Assembly: GCF_030250645.1 (NCBI RefSeq)
Contig: NZ_JASSVS010000003.1
Location: forward strand, 372,001-436,000
Source of the DNA: Marinobacter azerbaijanicus
Lineage (GTDB): Bacteria; Pseudomonadota; Gammaproteobacteria; Pseudomonadales; Oleiphilaceae
Direction: 5' to 3'
DNA length: 64,000 nucleotides
Shown here in pieces: positions 37,231 through 47,600 of this stretch (positions are counted from its first letter, which is position 1; each line of letters begins with the position of its first letter). The position numbers and the translations under genes are program-made. The notes below the pieces were generated by a model. It was not told the DNA's origin and ran no database searches. It saw nothing but the letters and a program-made list of their open reading frames with translations.

Positions 37231-38526
37231 TTACAGGCCGGTGAGCCACTGTTCCATCTTGTCCATGGCCTTCACCAGTCGCGGGCAGGCCTGTTTGACG
37301 AAGTCGTCATCCAGATCCTGGTCGGCGTAATCATCTCCGGCCAGTCTCAGGGCCTCAGCGCCGTCAAAGTCGACAAACGCCAGCCGTGCAGCCAGATGGT
37401 CCGGGACGAAGCCAAAATCACTGGCTGGTAGAATGGCCACGCCGGTATCTTCCAGTAACGACTGGCACAGTGCCTGGCTGGTCTTGATGTCGCGCTTTGC
37501 CAGGGCATCGCGGAAGTTGGAGAAATCCGGGAACAGGTAAAAGGCGCCTTCGGGCTTCTGTACCACGGCGCCCATGGCTGTCAGGCGGCGGTGCAGATAC
37601 TCGCCCACCACTTTCAGCACCCTGCGAGACTGCTTGAGGTACTCGTCAAGGTCTTCGCCACCGGTAAACGCGGCAATGGCGGCGTGCTGGATCGGTGCGC
37701 TGGTGGCGGTGTAGGTCTCGCTGGCGATAATGGCCATGGCGTCCTGCAGCGGTCGCAGCTCCGGCGGGAAGATAAAGGTGCCCAGGCGCCAGCCTCCGGC
37801 GCCCGCCCATTTACTCAGTCCGGTACTGATTATGGTGCCCTCAGGGTAGTAGCGGGCAATCGACTTGTGTTTCCCCTCAAAGTGCACTTCGCCATAGATC
37901 TCATCCGACAGCAGGATCAGCTTGTACTTGCGGGCAACATTGGCAATGGCCAGGAGCTGATCATCGGTATAGGTGCAGCCAGTGGGATTGGACGGATAGT
38001 TCATGATCAGTATGCGAGGGCGCGACGGATCGTCGCGGCAGATGATGTCCAGCTCTTCCGCAGTCAACTGCCAGTTGTTTTCGGCATGGGTGGGCAACCA
38101 ATGCACCGAGCGGCCGATGATGCGGGCCTGGGGGGCGTAGGATACCCAGCTCGGGCGTGGAATCAGCAGGTCGCCGTAGTAGGCAAGCTGCAGCATGAAC
38201 AGCAGTTCCTTGGAACCGGGGCCGATCAGCACGTCCTCCCATTTGCATCCCATCCGCTCACGGCGGTTAATGTAACCCGCGATTGCCTCGCGCAGGGCCT
38301 TCAGGCCCTTTACCGGCAGGTAATCTTTTTCCTGGGCATGTTCCCGAAGTGCTTCAACTACCCGTTCCGGTACCGGAAATGGCGACTGGCCCAACCCCAG
38401 CTTGACGATATCGCGCCCCTCGGCACGAAGCTGGTTACTGAGTTCGTTGATGCGCAGGGTGGCCGAGGGCTGTATGCCCCGCACATTCAGATTGATGGCG
38501 TAGCGATGGTCTGTCTGGATGTCCAT
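37231..38526 (-). CDS. pyridoxal-phosphate aminotransferase, class I/II
   Basis: A 431-residue fold-type I aminotransferase. It shows IVKLGLGQSPFPVPERVVEAL, the Asn loop NYPSNPTGCTYTDDQLLAIA, LLSDEIYGEVHF with the PLP-pyridine Asp and Tyr, and the Schiff-base Lys in ISTGLSKWAGAGGWRLG. It resembles aspartate/aromatic aminotransferases with a slightly long N-terminus. The amino-donor specificity cannot be assigned. No biosynthetic operon context is visible. Confidence 0.88.
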   Translation of the reverse strand: MDIQTDHRYAINLNVRGIQPSATLRINELSNQLRAEGRDIVKLGLGQSPFPVPERVVEALREHAQEKDYLPVKGLKALREAIAGYINRRERMGCKWEDVLIGPGSKELLFMLQLAYYGDLLIPRPSWVSYAPQARIIGRSVHWLPTHAENNWQLTAEELDIICRDDPSRPRILIMNYPSNPTGCTYTDDQLLAIANVARKYKLILLSDEIYGEVHFEGKHKSIARYYPEGTIISTGLSKWAGAGGWRLGTFIFPPELRPLQDAMAIIASETYTATSAPIQHAAIAAFTGGEDLDEYLKQSRRVLKVVGEYLHRRLTAMGAVVQKPEGAFYLFPDFSNFRDALAKRDIKTSQALCQSLLEDTGVAILPASDFGFVPDHLAARLAFVDFDGAEALRLAGDDYADQDLDDDFVKQACPRLVKAMDKMEQWLTGL

Positions 38527-38626
38527 GATTCCGTTCTGTTGGTTGGGGAATAGCCCGCAGTATAGAAAACCTCAGGGAGTCTGTGCATTTTGTCTGATAC
38601 GTGATTGCCGCAGGGGTGATGGGACT

Positions 38627-39385
38627 TTAGTCAGACTCGATCGATCTCATGTCTTCCAGCACCCGGTTGAATTCGTCCCGAAGTGCCTCACCCCGTGGAT
38701 GCTGGCGGGAAAATGCGGCACGAAAATCGCGGATGGATCCCACCGTACCAGGTACAGCGGTAACTTTGGACAATTCCGGATAATCGGAAAAATGTTCTTC
38801 GATCAGATGGCTGCAAACCGATACCTCACAGATAAAGAGGTCAATTCGCCCGAAGGCGATCATCCTGAGCCCTGTCAGTTCTGGAGACTCCTGACTTATC
38901 CTGGTCGGTTGCGCATTGCCCTCGGCCAGCCATCTCATGAAGCTGGGGGCGTAGCTGTAGGCGGCGGACAGCCCGATCCGCAGGCCCTTCAGGTCGTCAA
39001 GTTTCTGCCACTTGATGTCACGGCCCCGGAGTTTGAAAAAAACGTCCCGGGCCTGACTGATGGGGGCTGTGAAGTGGTAGTAACGAGCCCTATCCCGGGA
39101 GTAGGTCAGGGAATAGATCATGTCGGAGACGCCAGTGCGGGTATTTGCCTCGGCCCGGGCCCACGGCAGTATCCGTACCCTGGGAAGGTAGCCCATGGCC
39201 GAGAGTACCTGTCGAATGGTATTCGTGTCTGTGCCCTTGACTTCGCCGTCCTCCAGGTATTCATAGGGCGGGTACTCAGATGTGACAACTCTCAATACGT
39301 TCTTGTCAGCAAAGGTCAGCGCTGGTAGCAGCGGTGTTAACAGCAGGACAGCCAGACGAAACAGCATCAGCGATTGAATCCGCAA
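38627..39385 (-). CDS. family-3 solute-binding protein, orphan
   Basis: A 252-residue periplasmic protein with a signal sequence (LFRLAVLLLTPLLPALTFA). The SBP family 3 core is LRVVTSEYPPYEYLEDGEVKGTDTNTIRQVLSAMGY. KLDDLKGLRIGLSAAYSYAP follows. No permease or ATPase is adjacent. It is divergent from the LuxR-type response regulator, 158 bp apart, so it may feed a ligand signal to that two-component system; this is inference from position only. Confidence 0.82.
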   Translation of the reverse strand: MRIQSLMLFRLAVLLLTPLLPALTFADKNVLRVVTSEYPPYEYLEDGEVKGTDTNTIRQVLSAMGYLPRVRILPWARAEANTRTGVSDMIYSLTYSRDRARYYHFTAPISQARDVFFKLRGRDIKWQKLDDLKGLRIGLSAAYSYAPSFMRWLAEGNAQPTRISQESPELTGLRMIAFGRIDLFICEVSVCSHLIEEHFSDYPELSKVTAVPGTVGSIRDFRAAFSRQHPRGEALRDEFNRVLEDMRSIESD

Positions 39386-39543
39386 CGGTGCATGGGGTCA
39401 GTGAGGTGCAGTATAGTCGCCGGTTACGGAATATTCCGATAAGACTGTCAAAAACTGTTAAGCAGCAAACGGTCGGTTGTCGGATTTATTCGTATAGTAG
39501 TTCGGGCCGCAGTAACAAAAACACTAATTGTGCGGAGATATCA

Positions 39544-40206
39544 ATGGATACCCGAATGGCTGAGAAAGTTGCCTGCGTCGCATCCTCCCCCGGTAACAGT
39601 GTCCCGCTGTCCCGGGTTCTCATTGTAGATGATCACCCGTTTTTCCTGTTCGGGCTTACGGCCATTCTTGAGCAGGAACAGCTGGTTAATGAGGTTGTTT
39701 GCGTCACCTCCGTGACCGATGCGGTTGAGGATCTCCGGTGCCACCCCGAAACCTCTCTTGTGCTGTTGGATCTGACGCTGCAGGGGGAGGCTGGACTCTC
39801 ACTCTTTTCAGAGCTGGAAGGCGTCGGCGTTCCTGTGCCGGTGGTGGTGATCTCCAGTCGTGAAGACGAAACCTCGGTACGAGCTGCGAAATCGGCAGGG
39901 GCCGTTGGATTTCTACCCAAATCCGCTGACCGCCGCTCACTGGTCCGGATGATACGCCGGGTAAGCGGCGGGGACCTCTTCTACCCTTCGTTGCAGATGC
40001 CTGCGCATACTCCGGAGACGTTGACGCCTCGCCAGTTGGAAGTGTTGGTGTTGCTGGCAGAAGGTCTGCCCAACAAGCGAATCTGTCAGGCGCTGAGCCT
40101 GACAGAGCATACGGTGAAGACTCACCTGAAAGCTATTTTTGCCCATCTTGATGCCCACAACCGGACGGAGTGTGTTGCCCAGGCAAGAGCGCTGGGCCTG
40201 ATCTGA
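39544..40206 (+). CDS. LuxR/NarL-family response regulator
   Basis: A 220-residue two-component regulator. The receiver domain (about residues 24-140) has the acidic pair in VLIVDDHPFFLFGL, the phospho-acceptor Asp in SLVLLDLTLQG and the Lys in GFLPKSAD. The C-terminal helix-turn-helix is LTPRQLEVLVLLAEGLPNKRICQALSLTEHTVKTHLKAIFAHL. The ATG at 39544 has GGAG upstream. It is convergent with the hybrid kinase gene (14 bp between stops), its likely partner. Confidence 0.88.
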   Translation: MDTRMAEKVACVASSPGNSVPLSRVLIVDDHPFFLFGLTAILEQEQLVNEVVCVTSVTDAVEDLRCHPETSLVLLDLTLQGEAGLSLFSELEGVGVPVPVVVISSREDETSVRAAKSAGAVGFLPKSADRRSLVRMIRRVSGGDLFYPSLQMPAHTPETLTPRQLEVLVLLAEGLPNKRICQALSLTEHTVKTHLKAIFAHLDAHNRTECVAQARALGLI

Positions 40207-40220
40207 TGATTACGGATTTT

Positions 40221-41958
40221 TCAGTCCGTGGAATGAGTCAGGTGCAGGATGGCCGCGCGCAGGCGCATGGGTACAAGTGGCTTGTGCAGGAGCCATAACC
40301 GCTGGGCCGAATCGTAGCCCTGGATATGGGCTGTATTGGCAGTGATCAGGATGGCCCCGGTGAGGGATGACCTTGCGAGCAGGGTGTCGAGCAGGCAGTG
40401 TCCGGACATGCCCGGTAAATGGATATCGCTGACAAGAATTGTATCCGGTTGATCCGGCCACTGTGCAACGGCCTGCTCGGCTGTTGCAAACCCCATGACA
40501 CGGTACCCCCATGAGGTTAGCGTCTGGCATACCCAATGCCTTGCTTCGTGGTGGTCCTCAACCACGACGAGGTAGTGATTGTGGGGTTTGTGATCATTTC
40601 CCCTGGCCTGGTGGGGGACGGGCATTGGTGGTGCGCTGGCGGCAGGTAGGCTGACGCGAAAGCAGGCGCCCTGTCCCGGTTGTGACGTTACTTCGCAATG
40701 CCCGGACATCAGCCCGGTCAGTTCGCGAACGATGGCCAGCCCAAGACCGAGGCCGGGGTCATCGCGCCTGCCGTTGCGATAGAACGGATCAAAGATCCGG
40801 GCGAGCATTGATTGGTCAATGCCCTTGCCATTGTCCGTTACTTCAAAGACCAGTTGCTGGCCGGAAAGAGACGAACCGAGAGTGATTCTGGTGGCGTTGC
40901 TATGGTCCAGGGCGTTGACCACAAGATTCTGCAGCACCCGGTGCAGCAACTGTGGGTCGGCCATGACACCCGCAGGTTGCTGAGTGGTCTCGATAGCCAG
41001 CTCAACACCCTGTCGTTGAGCCTGATCCGTGCAGGTTTCGGCGATTTGCTGCATGACTTCCAGGGCAGATAGCTTGCGCGCCTCCGGAGTAATCATGCCC
41101 TCCTGGAGGCGAGAGATATCAAGCACGGATGCCAACAGGTTGTTGAAATGGGTGACCGAAATTTTGAGGCGCGATACCAGACCAGCCTGCTGCTCCGGCA
41201 GACCGTTTGAGGTCAGGTTTTCCAGTATCAGGCTGATGATGTTGAGCGGCTGGCGGAGATCATGGCTGGCAACGGTGATCAAGCGAGTCTTGCGCTGGCT
41301 CTCCTGTTCAGCCTGGCGTCTTGATACTTCGAGCATCTGGCGGTCAAGAAAGTGTGCACGCTGTCGATGCTCGCTGAGCCAGGAGCCCACCATACCGATA
41401 ATATTCGCAGTGACAATAAAGAAACCATTGACCAGAAGCCTGGGTGGTGCTCATGCCGGTTGCGGCTTCAACCGCCAGATAGGATGCAATCACAATGATG
41501 GACAGGATTGAGACGGTTCGGAATGGAATGCCCATCACGAAATAGCCAAACATCAGCATCAGCAGGATGCCTTCGTAAGGCAGTGGATGGTCTGCTACCC
41601 GCGCGATACCGATGATAACAACCACGCTAAGGCCGCCAATCAGGTAGGCAATGCCATAGAGCCGGACAAACGTGTTGGCGCTGATGTTTCGCCAGGAAAG
41701 CCACCATACAGCCGCGATGACCGGGCAGGTGATCAACAATCTGACCGACATGGTTTCCCGGGCAATGGAAGGTGGCAGCATCAATGCATCAAGAACCGCA
41801 TAAACCAGGAATAGCAGCAGAGCCGCTGCGGAAACAGGACGTGCGCGTTCACGAATGCCCTGATTCCGGATCTCCCGGTAGTGGTGTTCCAGCTCGGGCT
41901 CAAACCGTAATCTCCGGAATCCGGAGGAACGTTGCTCCCGTAGCTGTTCAATGTTCAT
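40221..41958 (-). pseudogene. hybrid sensor histidine kinase, split by a frameshift
   Basis: Two overlapping frames together encode one protein of about 577 residues. The upstream frame (41958 down to 41344) gives an N-terminal domain with about six membrane helices. The downstream frame (to 40221) gives the H box ASHDLRQPLN, an HATPase domain (NALDHSNATRI, DNGKGIDQSML, GLGLGLAIVRELTGLMSG) and a C-terminal receiver (VVVEDHHEARH, VSDIHLPGMSG). Dropping one G at 41439-41440 (minus-strand CCCAGGCTT to CCCAGCTT) joins MSTTQ to LLVNGFFIVTANIIGMVGSW in one frame. It is either a real inactivating mutation or an assembly error. Confidence 0.85.
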
Positions 41959-42036
41959 TGGTGGCAGTCCGGCGGTATTGTTGTGGTTGCCCTCAGTTTA
42001 ACGTCGCCGGACAGTCAGGAATGGCAATAGAGCACA

Positions 42037-43134
42037 TTATGGCGATTGGTCGTCCAGGGTTCGCAGTCTCGCCCAGGTTCGTGACTGTTCATCGTCGAAA
42101 TGCTGCTCCAGCAGACGCTTTTCCATGGTTACCAGGTCCTCTGCGGCGATGCCCGACTCCTCCAGGCTGGCACGCTCCTGGCGATACTGCTCAAAGCGCT
42201 GGTCGAACTGCTGCCGTTCTTCCAGGTAGTTCACTACTTCGGCCGTTCGCTCCGGCTCCAGACCCAGGGCCTGGAGCTGCCTGCCTGCCGCTTCTGGGGA
42301 TTGGGCGCTGGCGAGCACTTCCTGTCGTTCCCGGTAATGCTCACCCTCTGCCATCATCCGCGATTCCGTGCGGCGTATGACTTCCGGAAGCTGCTGCCGA
42401 TGCCACTCCTGCAGTGTTGTTTTGGCGCTCTCGGACAGATCGGTCCGTTGCTGAAGGTCGAGAGTGGCCAGGGTGTATTCACCATAGGCCTCTTCCAGCC
42501 CGAAGAAGGCTTCGTGGGTGCTGGCGTCGAAGGAGTTCCGTCTCAGTTGTTTGAGATCTGCCAGCGCGCCTTTGAGCATTTCCAGCTGATACCGGGGGTC
42601 GTGTTGCCGGCTCGGGTCCAGGTTCTGGCTTCCCAGGGCCAGTGCGCTTTCCTTGTAGTTCAGGTACTGATCGAGCAGGGCGAGGGCCTGTTTGGCGGCC
42701 TGGGGGGGAAGGTTCTCCCGGGCCAGCGTTTCGATTTCCGCGAGGGCCCTTTCGGGGGAGACCTCGCCGACGGTGTTCAGGAAATAATCGAAGAAGTCCC
42801 TGGTTTCCAGATTCACGACCAAGTTGCCGCTGCTGTCTGCCTGCAGACTACCGTCAATCTGTGTGCCGGCCAGAGAACTGGCGAACGGCTCCTCGCCGAG
42901 ATGCTTCGGGGTGCGATAGGAGATGGGCCTGGCCTCATCGGTAACTACGGCTGTGTTCCCCAACGTGTCGGACTCCGAAGATTGGGAAACCGGTGTCTCC
43001 GGGGCCACTTTATCTGCGAGTTCTGCTTTTGCCAGAGGTTCGTCCGTCAGTAGCCAGGTGCTGAGTGCAACGACGACTATGACTGCTACGAGGGGGAGAA
43101 GGGTGTGTTTGTTCAATGGTAGTTTTCGGGACAT
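42037..43134 (-). CDS. lifO: lipase-specific foldase (lipase chaperone)
   Basis: A 365-residue membrane-anchored periplasmic chaperone. A single N-terminal helix (LLPLVAVIVVVALSTWLLT) is followed by a spacer rich in Ser, Thr and Pro. The helical LifO domain shows SLAGTQIDGSLQADSSGNLVVNLETRDFFDYFLNTVGE, which includes the Rx1x2FDY(F/C)L-like foldase motif as RDFFDYFL. It folds the cognate family I lipase before type II secretion. It lies 91 bp downstream of the lipase gene on the same strand, as expected. Confidence 0.92.
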   Translation of the reverse strand: MSRKLPLNKHTLLPLVAVIVVVALSTWLLTDEPLAKAELADKVAPETPVSQSSESDTLGNTAVVTDEARPISYRTPKHLGEEPFASSLAGTQIDGSLQADSSGNLVVNLETRDFFDYFLNTVGEVSPERALAEIETLARENLPPQAAKQALALLDQYLNYKESALALGSQNLDPSRQHDPRYQLEMLKGALADLKQLRRNSFDASTHEAFFGLEEAYGEYTLATLDLQQRTDLSESAKTTLQEWHRQQLPEVIRRTESRMMAEGEHYRERQEVLASAQSPEAAGRQLQALGLEPERTAEVVNYLEERQQFDQRFEQYRQERASLEESGIAAEDLVTMEKRLLEQHFDDEQSRTWARLRTLDDQSP

Positions 43135-43225
43135 GTCTGTTATCCAGCCGTGGCTAATGCGAGTGTCACCGGAGCCGGCGTGGCCGGTCCGGTTACGGTT
43201 CAGCTCAAGGAGAAACGCTGACCGC

Positions 43226-44152
43226 TTATAGCCCTCGATTCTTCAGTCGGTTGGCATGGCTGCGATAGAGAGAGACCGGGTTGGTCCACCAGGAGCGGGC
43301 ACCGAACAGATGATTAATGGCATCGACGTGGTTCATGTCGTAATGAGTGCCGATTACATTGCCCATTTTGGTGGAGCATTTGCCGACCAGTCCATCATTG
43401 GCTTCATTGCCAAAGGCCAGTGAGGTAACGCCCAGGAAGGGGTCAGTGATGTCTGTCCAGTTGGTCCACACCGAGGTGCCGGTCCAGGAGAAAAACTTGA
43501 TTTTGTTGCCGTTGATCCAGACGTCTTCGTTAGTGCCGGCACAGGACCAGCGGTTGACTCCTTTCCAGCCCAGAGCATCGTTCAATTGGGTGGTTCCGCG
43601 GGTAGTCAGGGTCTCCAGTGCGGCCACCCCGTCCTGGGGGTTGTCTGACCCCGACAAGGCATTGACCAGGTCACCCAGGGCGTTGGCAATGGCGTCGGCG
43701 CCGCCTTCAACGTAGCTACCCGGCGGGATAATGCCGCGAGCGACATCGGCGACCTTCGATCCTTTGTTGACGCCGTTTATGGAGGTGATTGAGGCAATCC
43801 TGTGGGGGATCAGTGAGGCAGTTACCCGGGAGGTGGGCGCGCCCTGACTGTGTGCCATGATGTTGACCCGGGAGTGGCCAAGACCATTGATATAGTTGGC
43901 GAGTTGCTGCCCCCGCTGTTCACTGCTGTTCACGAACGAAACGCTGGCCGAATACACCCTGGCACCGCTGCGTTCCAGGTTCCAGGGGATGTTGTGGAAG
44001 TAGTTGATCAGGCCACCGACCGTGTTGAAACCGGTGACGCCATGAACCAGAACAATGGGATGCTTTGTCTGGGTGTAGCTGGCATGGGTAAGCGTGGGTG
44101 CTGCAAGCACCGCACAGCTGATGATCACTGCAAGGGTGATGAGTTTGCGCAT
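43226..44152 (-). CDS. secreted triacylglycerol lipase, family I.1/I.2
   Basis: A 308-residue lipase with a signal peptide (VIISCAVLAAPTLTHA). It begins YTQTKHPIVLVHGVTGF (oxyanion loop). The nucleophile Ser lies in AHSQGAPTSR, the Asp in ANDGLVGKCS and the His in YDMNHVDAINHLFG. Cysteines in RWSCAGT and GKCST can form the family disulfide. It closely follows the P. aeruginosa LipA plan, including the terminal SLYRSHANRLKN. The elbow starts with Ala rather than Gly, as in Bacillus lipases. It needs the adjacent foldase. No type II secretion genes are in view. Confidence 0.93.
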   Translation of the reverse strand: MRKLITLAVIISCAVLAAPTLTHASYTQTKHPIVLVHGVTGFNTVGGLINYFHNIPWNLERSGARVYSASVSFVNSSEQRGQQLANYINGLGHSRVNIMAHSQGAPTSRVTASLIPHRIASITSINGVNKGSKVADVARGIIPPGSYVEGGADAIANALGDLVNALSGSDNPQDGVAALETLTTRGTTQLNDALGWKGVNRWSCAGTNEDVWINGNKIKFFSWTGTSVWTNWTDITDPFLGVTSLAFGNEANDGLVGKCSTKMGNVIGTHYDMNHVDAINHLFGARSWWTNPVSLYRSHANRLKNRGL

Positions 44153-44305
44153 GGTTGACTCCTGTTGTTTTTGTGAGTGGGCTGCCGGGTATGGCAGCCT
44201 TTGTCGCCAATGCGCTGGGGATTATTTGCGATTACAGGGCGAGTAAGAATCGCCCATTTGGGGGAGGCAGTGTGTCGCGGAATGCGGGGGAGGGGCGTGA
44301 GCCGG

Positions 44306-44629
44306 TTACAGGTCCGGCCCGAAACGGTGGGGTTCCAGCTCCATATGGACGATGCGCTGGCCCAGCATGATGATGCGACCGACGTAGCGTTCGTCGCCGG
44401 TTGACGTGAAGTCGAAAAGAAACCGGCGCCATACGCGAATGCGGCCGCTTTCATCCCGTTTGAACCAGAGGCCGCGGAGGTAGACGGCGTCGTCCAGCAG
44501 CATTACATCCATTTTTTTGCAGTAATTTCTGGCTGCCTGAAGCACAGAGTCCTTGATGGCCTTTGCCCGCCACCAGTACCAGGCGGCGAAGCCGGCCACA
44601 AACAGCCAGAAGAGGGTGCCGAGGGTCAC
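44306..44629 (-). CDS. DUF3301 family membrane protein
   Basis: A 107-residue protein with one N-terminal helix (LGTLFWLFVAGFAAWYWW) and a conserved cytoplasmic part, CKKMDVMLLDDAVYLRGLWFKRDESGRIRVWRRFLFDFTSTGDERYVGRI. It matches DUF3301, whose function is unknown. Its start overlaps the end of the RND pump gene by 4 bp, so it is the third gene of that transcript. Confidence 0.85.
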   Translation of the reverse strand: MTLGTLFWLFVAGFAAWYWWRAKAIKDSVLQAARNYCKKMDVMLLDDAVYLRGLWFKRDESGRIRVWRRFLFDFTSTGDERYVGRIIMLGQRIVHMELEPHRFGPDL

Positions 44630-47600
44630 TTTGACGGGACCGTGGCTGCAGTTCCAGAGTCACCATTGCCGTATTCATCCGCCACGGAGCCGTGATGGTC
44701 ACGGCCCAGCAGGATATAGAACGCCGGCAGCACGAAGATGGTGAACAGCGTACCGATGCCAAGGCCGGTGCTGATGGTCAGGCCGATGGCAAACCGGCTT
44801 TCGGCGCCGGGGCCTACGGCGATCAGCAAGGGTACCATGGCAAAAATCAGCGCCAGGGATGTCATGATGATCGGCCGCAGGCGGATGGCTGCAGCCTCAA
44901 TGACGGCATCGCGCTTGTTCAGCCCTCTGTCCACCTGAAGCTGATTGGCAAACTCCACAATCAGGATGCCATTCTTCGACACCACCCCGATCAGGGTGAT
45001 CAGGCCTACCTGGGTATAGATGTTCATGGTGGCGAAGTCGAGCACGATAAAGGCCATGGCACCGGCTACCGACATGGGGACGGACACCAGGATGATGAAC
45101 GGATCGCGCCAGCTTTCGAACTGTGCCGCCAGTACCAGATAGATTACCAGCAGTGACAGGAAGAAGGTCACCACCAGTGCGCTGCCCTGGTTGGCAAATT
45201 GTCGTGATTCGCCGGTGTAGTCATAAGAGAAACCCTGGGGGAAGCTCTCGTCGGCGGCGTTTTCCATAAAGGCCATGGCGTCGCCCACGGTCACGCCCGG
45301 CATTATCACACCCTGCAGTGTCAGCGAGTTCAGCTGGTTGAACTGGGTCCTCTGGGAGGGTTCTACCGTCTTCTCGAAGCTGATAACACTGGATAGCGGT
45401 ACCAGTTGGCCGCTGTCTGCACGAATGTAGTAGTCGTTCAGCGCCTGTTCATCCGTGCGGAATTCCTGGTCCACCTGGGGAATGACTTGGTAGGAACGCC
45501 CCTCCATGCTGAATCGGTTGATGTATCCACCGCCGAGCATGCTGGACATGGTCTGGCCAACGTCCTGCATGGATAGGCCGAGGTCTGCGACCCGGTCGCG
45601 GTCGACCTTGACCTGGGTGACAGGGCGATCGAAATCGATGGATTTCTGCAGGAACATGAAGTTGCCGCTCTGCATTGCCTTGCCCTGGAGTTCGTTGGCA
45701 ATGTCGTTGAGGCGTTCGTAACTCTCACCGGTGGTGATAACGAACTGGAACGGCAGGCCGCCGCCGGAGCCCGGCAGTGATGGGCGCGGGAATACAGCAG
45801 TCTGCAGACCGGTCACGTTTTTCAGTTCTTTATCGAGCAGTGGCTGGGCTTCGAACTGGCTGATATCGCGGTCGCCCCAGGGCTCCATCTTGAAGCCGCC
45901 GAATACGGCGTTGGGCGCGGTGATGCCAAGGATCATGAAGTCTTCGTTGTAACCCGGCACTGTCGACATCCGCTGTTGCACTTCGTCGCCGTGTTCCTGG
46001 AGGTAATCCAGGGTGGATGTCTGGGCGGCGGTTCCCTGGTAAAAAAGGATGCCCTGATCTTCAGTGGGTGCCAGCTCGTTCTGGCTCATCGACACCATGA
46101 AATAAATGGAGCCCAGCACCACGATGGCGAAGAAAATAACCACCGATTTCGTATCCATCAGTGAGCTGAGTGCGCTTTTGTAGCCGTTGGCAAGCCCATT
46201 GAAACTGCGTTCAACCAGTTGTTCGAACCGGCCCGGATTGCCATGGGGCTTGAGGATCTTGCCGGACAGCATCGGGGACAGCGTCAGCGCCACGATGCCG
46301 GAAATAACAACCGTACCCGCCAGAGTGAATGCGAACTCAGTGAACAGGGAGCCCACCAGGCCGCCCATGAACCCGATTGGCGCATAGACTGCGACCAGTG
46401 TGGTGGTCATGGCGATGATCGGTGTGGCCATTTCCCGTGCCCCGTTGATAGCAGCGTTGAAACGGGATTCACCCTCCTCAATATGGCGGTGAACGTTCTC
46501 CACCATGATGATGGCGTCGTCCACCACCAGGCCTATGGCGAGAACCATGGAAAGCAAGGTCAGCAGGTTGAGAGAGAACCCCATCATCAACATGACGAAT
46601 GCGCCGCCGATCAGAGACAGGGGAACCGCAACAGAGGGCACCACAGCAGCCCGGACGGACCCGAGGCAGAGGAAAACCACCACCAGAACAATTCCCATTG
46701 CTTCCAGCAGGGTTTTGATCACCTCGTTGATGGAGTTGTCGATAAAGTCAGAGGCGTCATAGGCCAGACGCACATTGAGACCCGAAGGTAACTGGCTTTC
46801 AATGCCTGGCAGTTCGTCCTTTACTCTCTCGGCAACGGTGAGCGGATTGGCGCCGGGAGAAAGCTCGATGGCCACGTAAGTCGCCGGTTGCCCCTTGTAA
46901 AGCGCCAGCTGGTCGTAGGTTTCGGAGCCCAGCTCGACCCGGGCGATGTCGCTCAGGCGGATCAGGGAGCCATCGGATTCCTTCACCACCAGATCCTTGA
47001 ACTGCTCCGGGTCACCTACATCGGTATCACTGGTCATGCTGATTTTTGTGTACTTGCCTTCCGTATTACCCACGGCGGCCTGATAGTTGTTCCGCAGCAG
47101 CACGTCGACAACTTCTCGGGGCGTCATGTCCACTGCTGACAGCCGCTCCGGGTCAAGCCACACCCGCAGGGCAAACTTGCGGCCCAGCAGGTCGGCCTTG
47201 CCGACGCCGGAAAGTGCCTGAAGTTTGGGCTGAACAACCCGCGTGAGGTAGTCGGTGATCTGGGGAACCTTCAGCTCATCACTGTAAAAGGCAATGTACA
47301 TCAGCGCCGTAGAGTCACCGGTGGTAGAAGTGATTACCGGGTCCTGTGCCTCGGCCGGAAGCACGTTGCGCTGGCTGGCAACCTTGGCCTGAATTTCGGC
47401 CAGAGCGGCGTTGGCGTCATAGTTCAGCACCATCTTCGCTTCAATGGTGGACCGGCCCTGGGAACTGGTGGAGGTCAGGTAGTCAATACCACTGGCTTCA
47501 GCGATGGCCTGTTGCAGGGGGGTCGTAATGAACCCTTTTACGAGGTCGGAACTCGCACCCGGGTAAGCCGTGGTGATGGTTACCGTGGTGCTTTCCAGCT

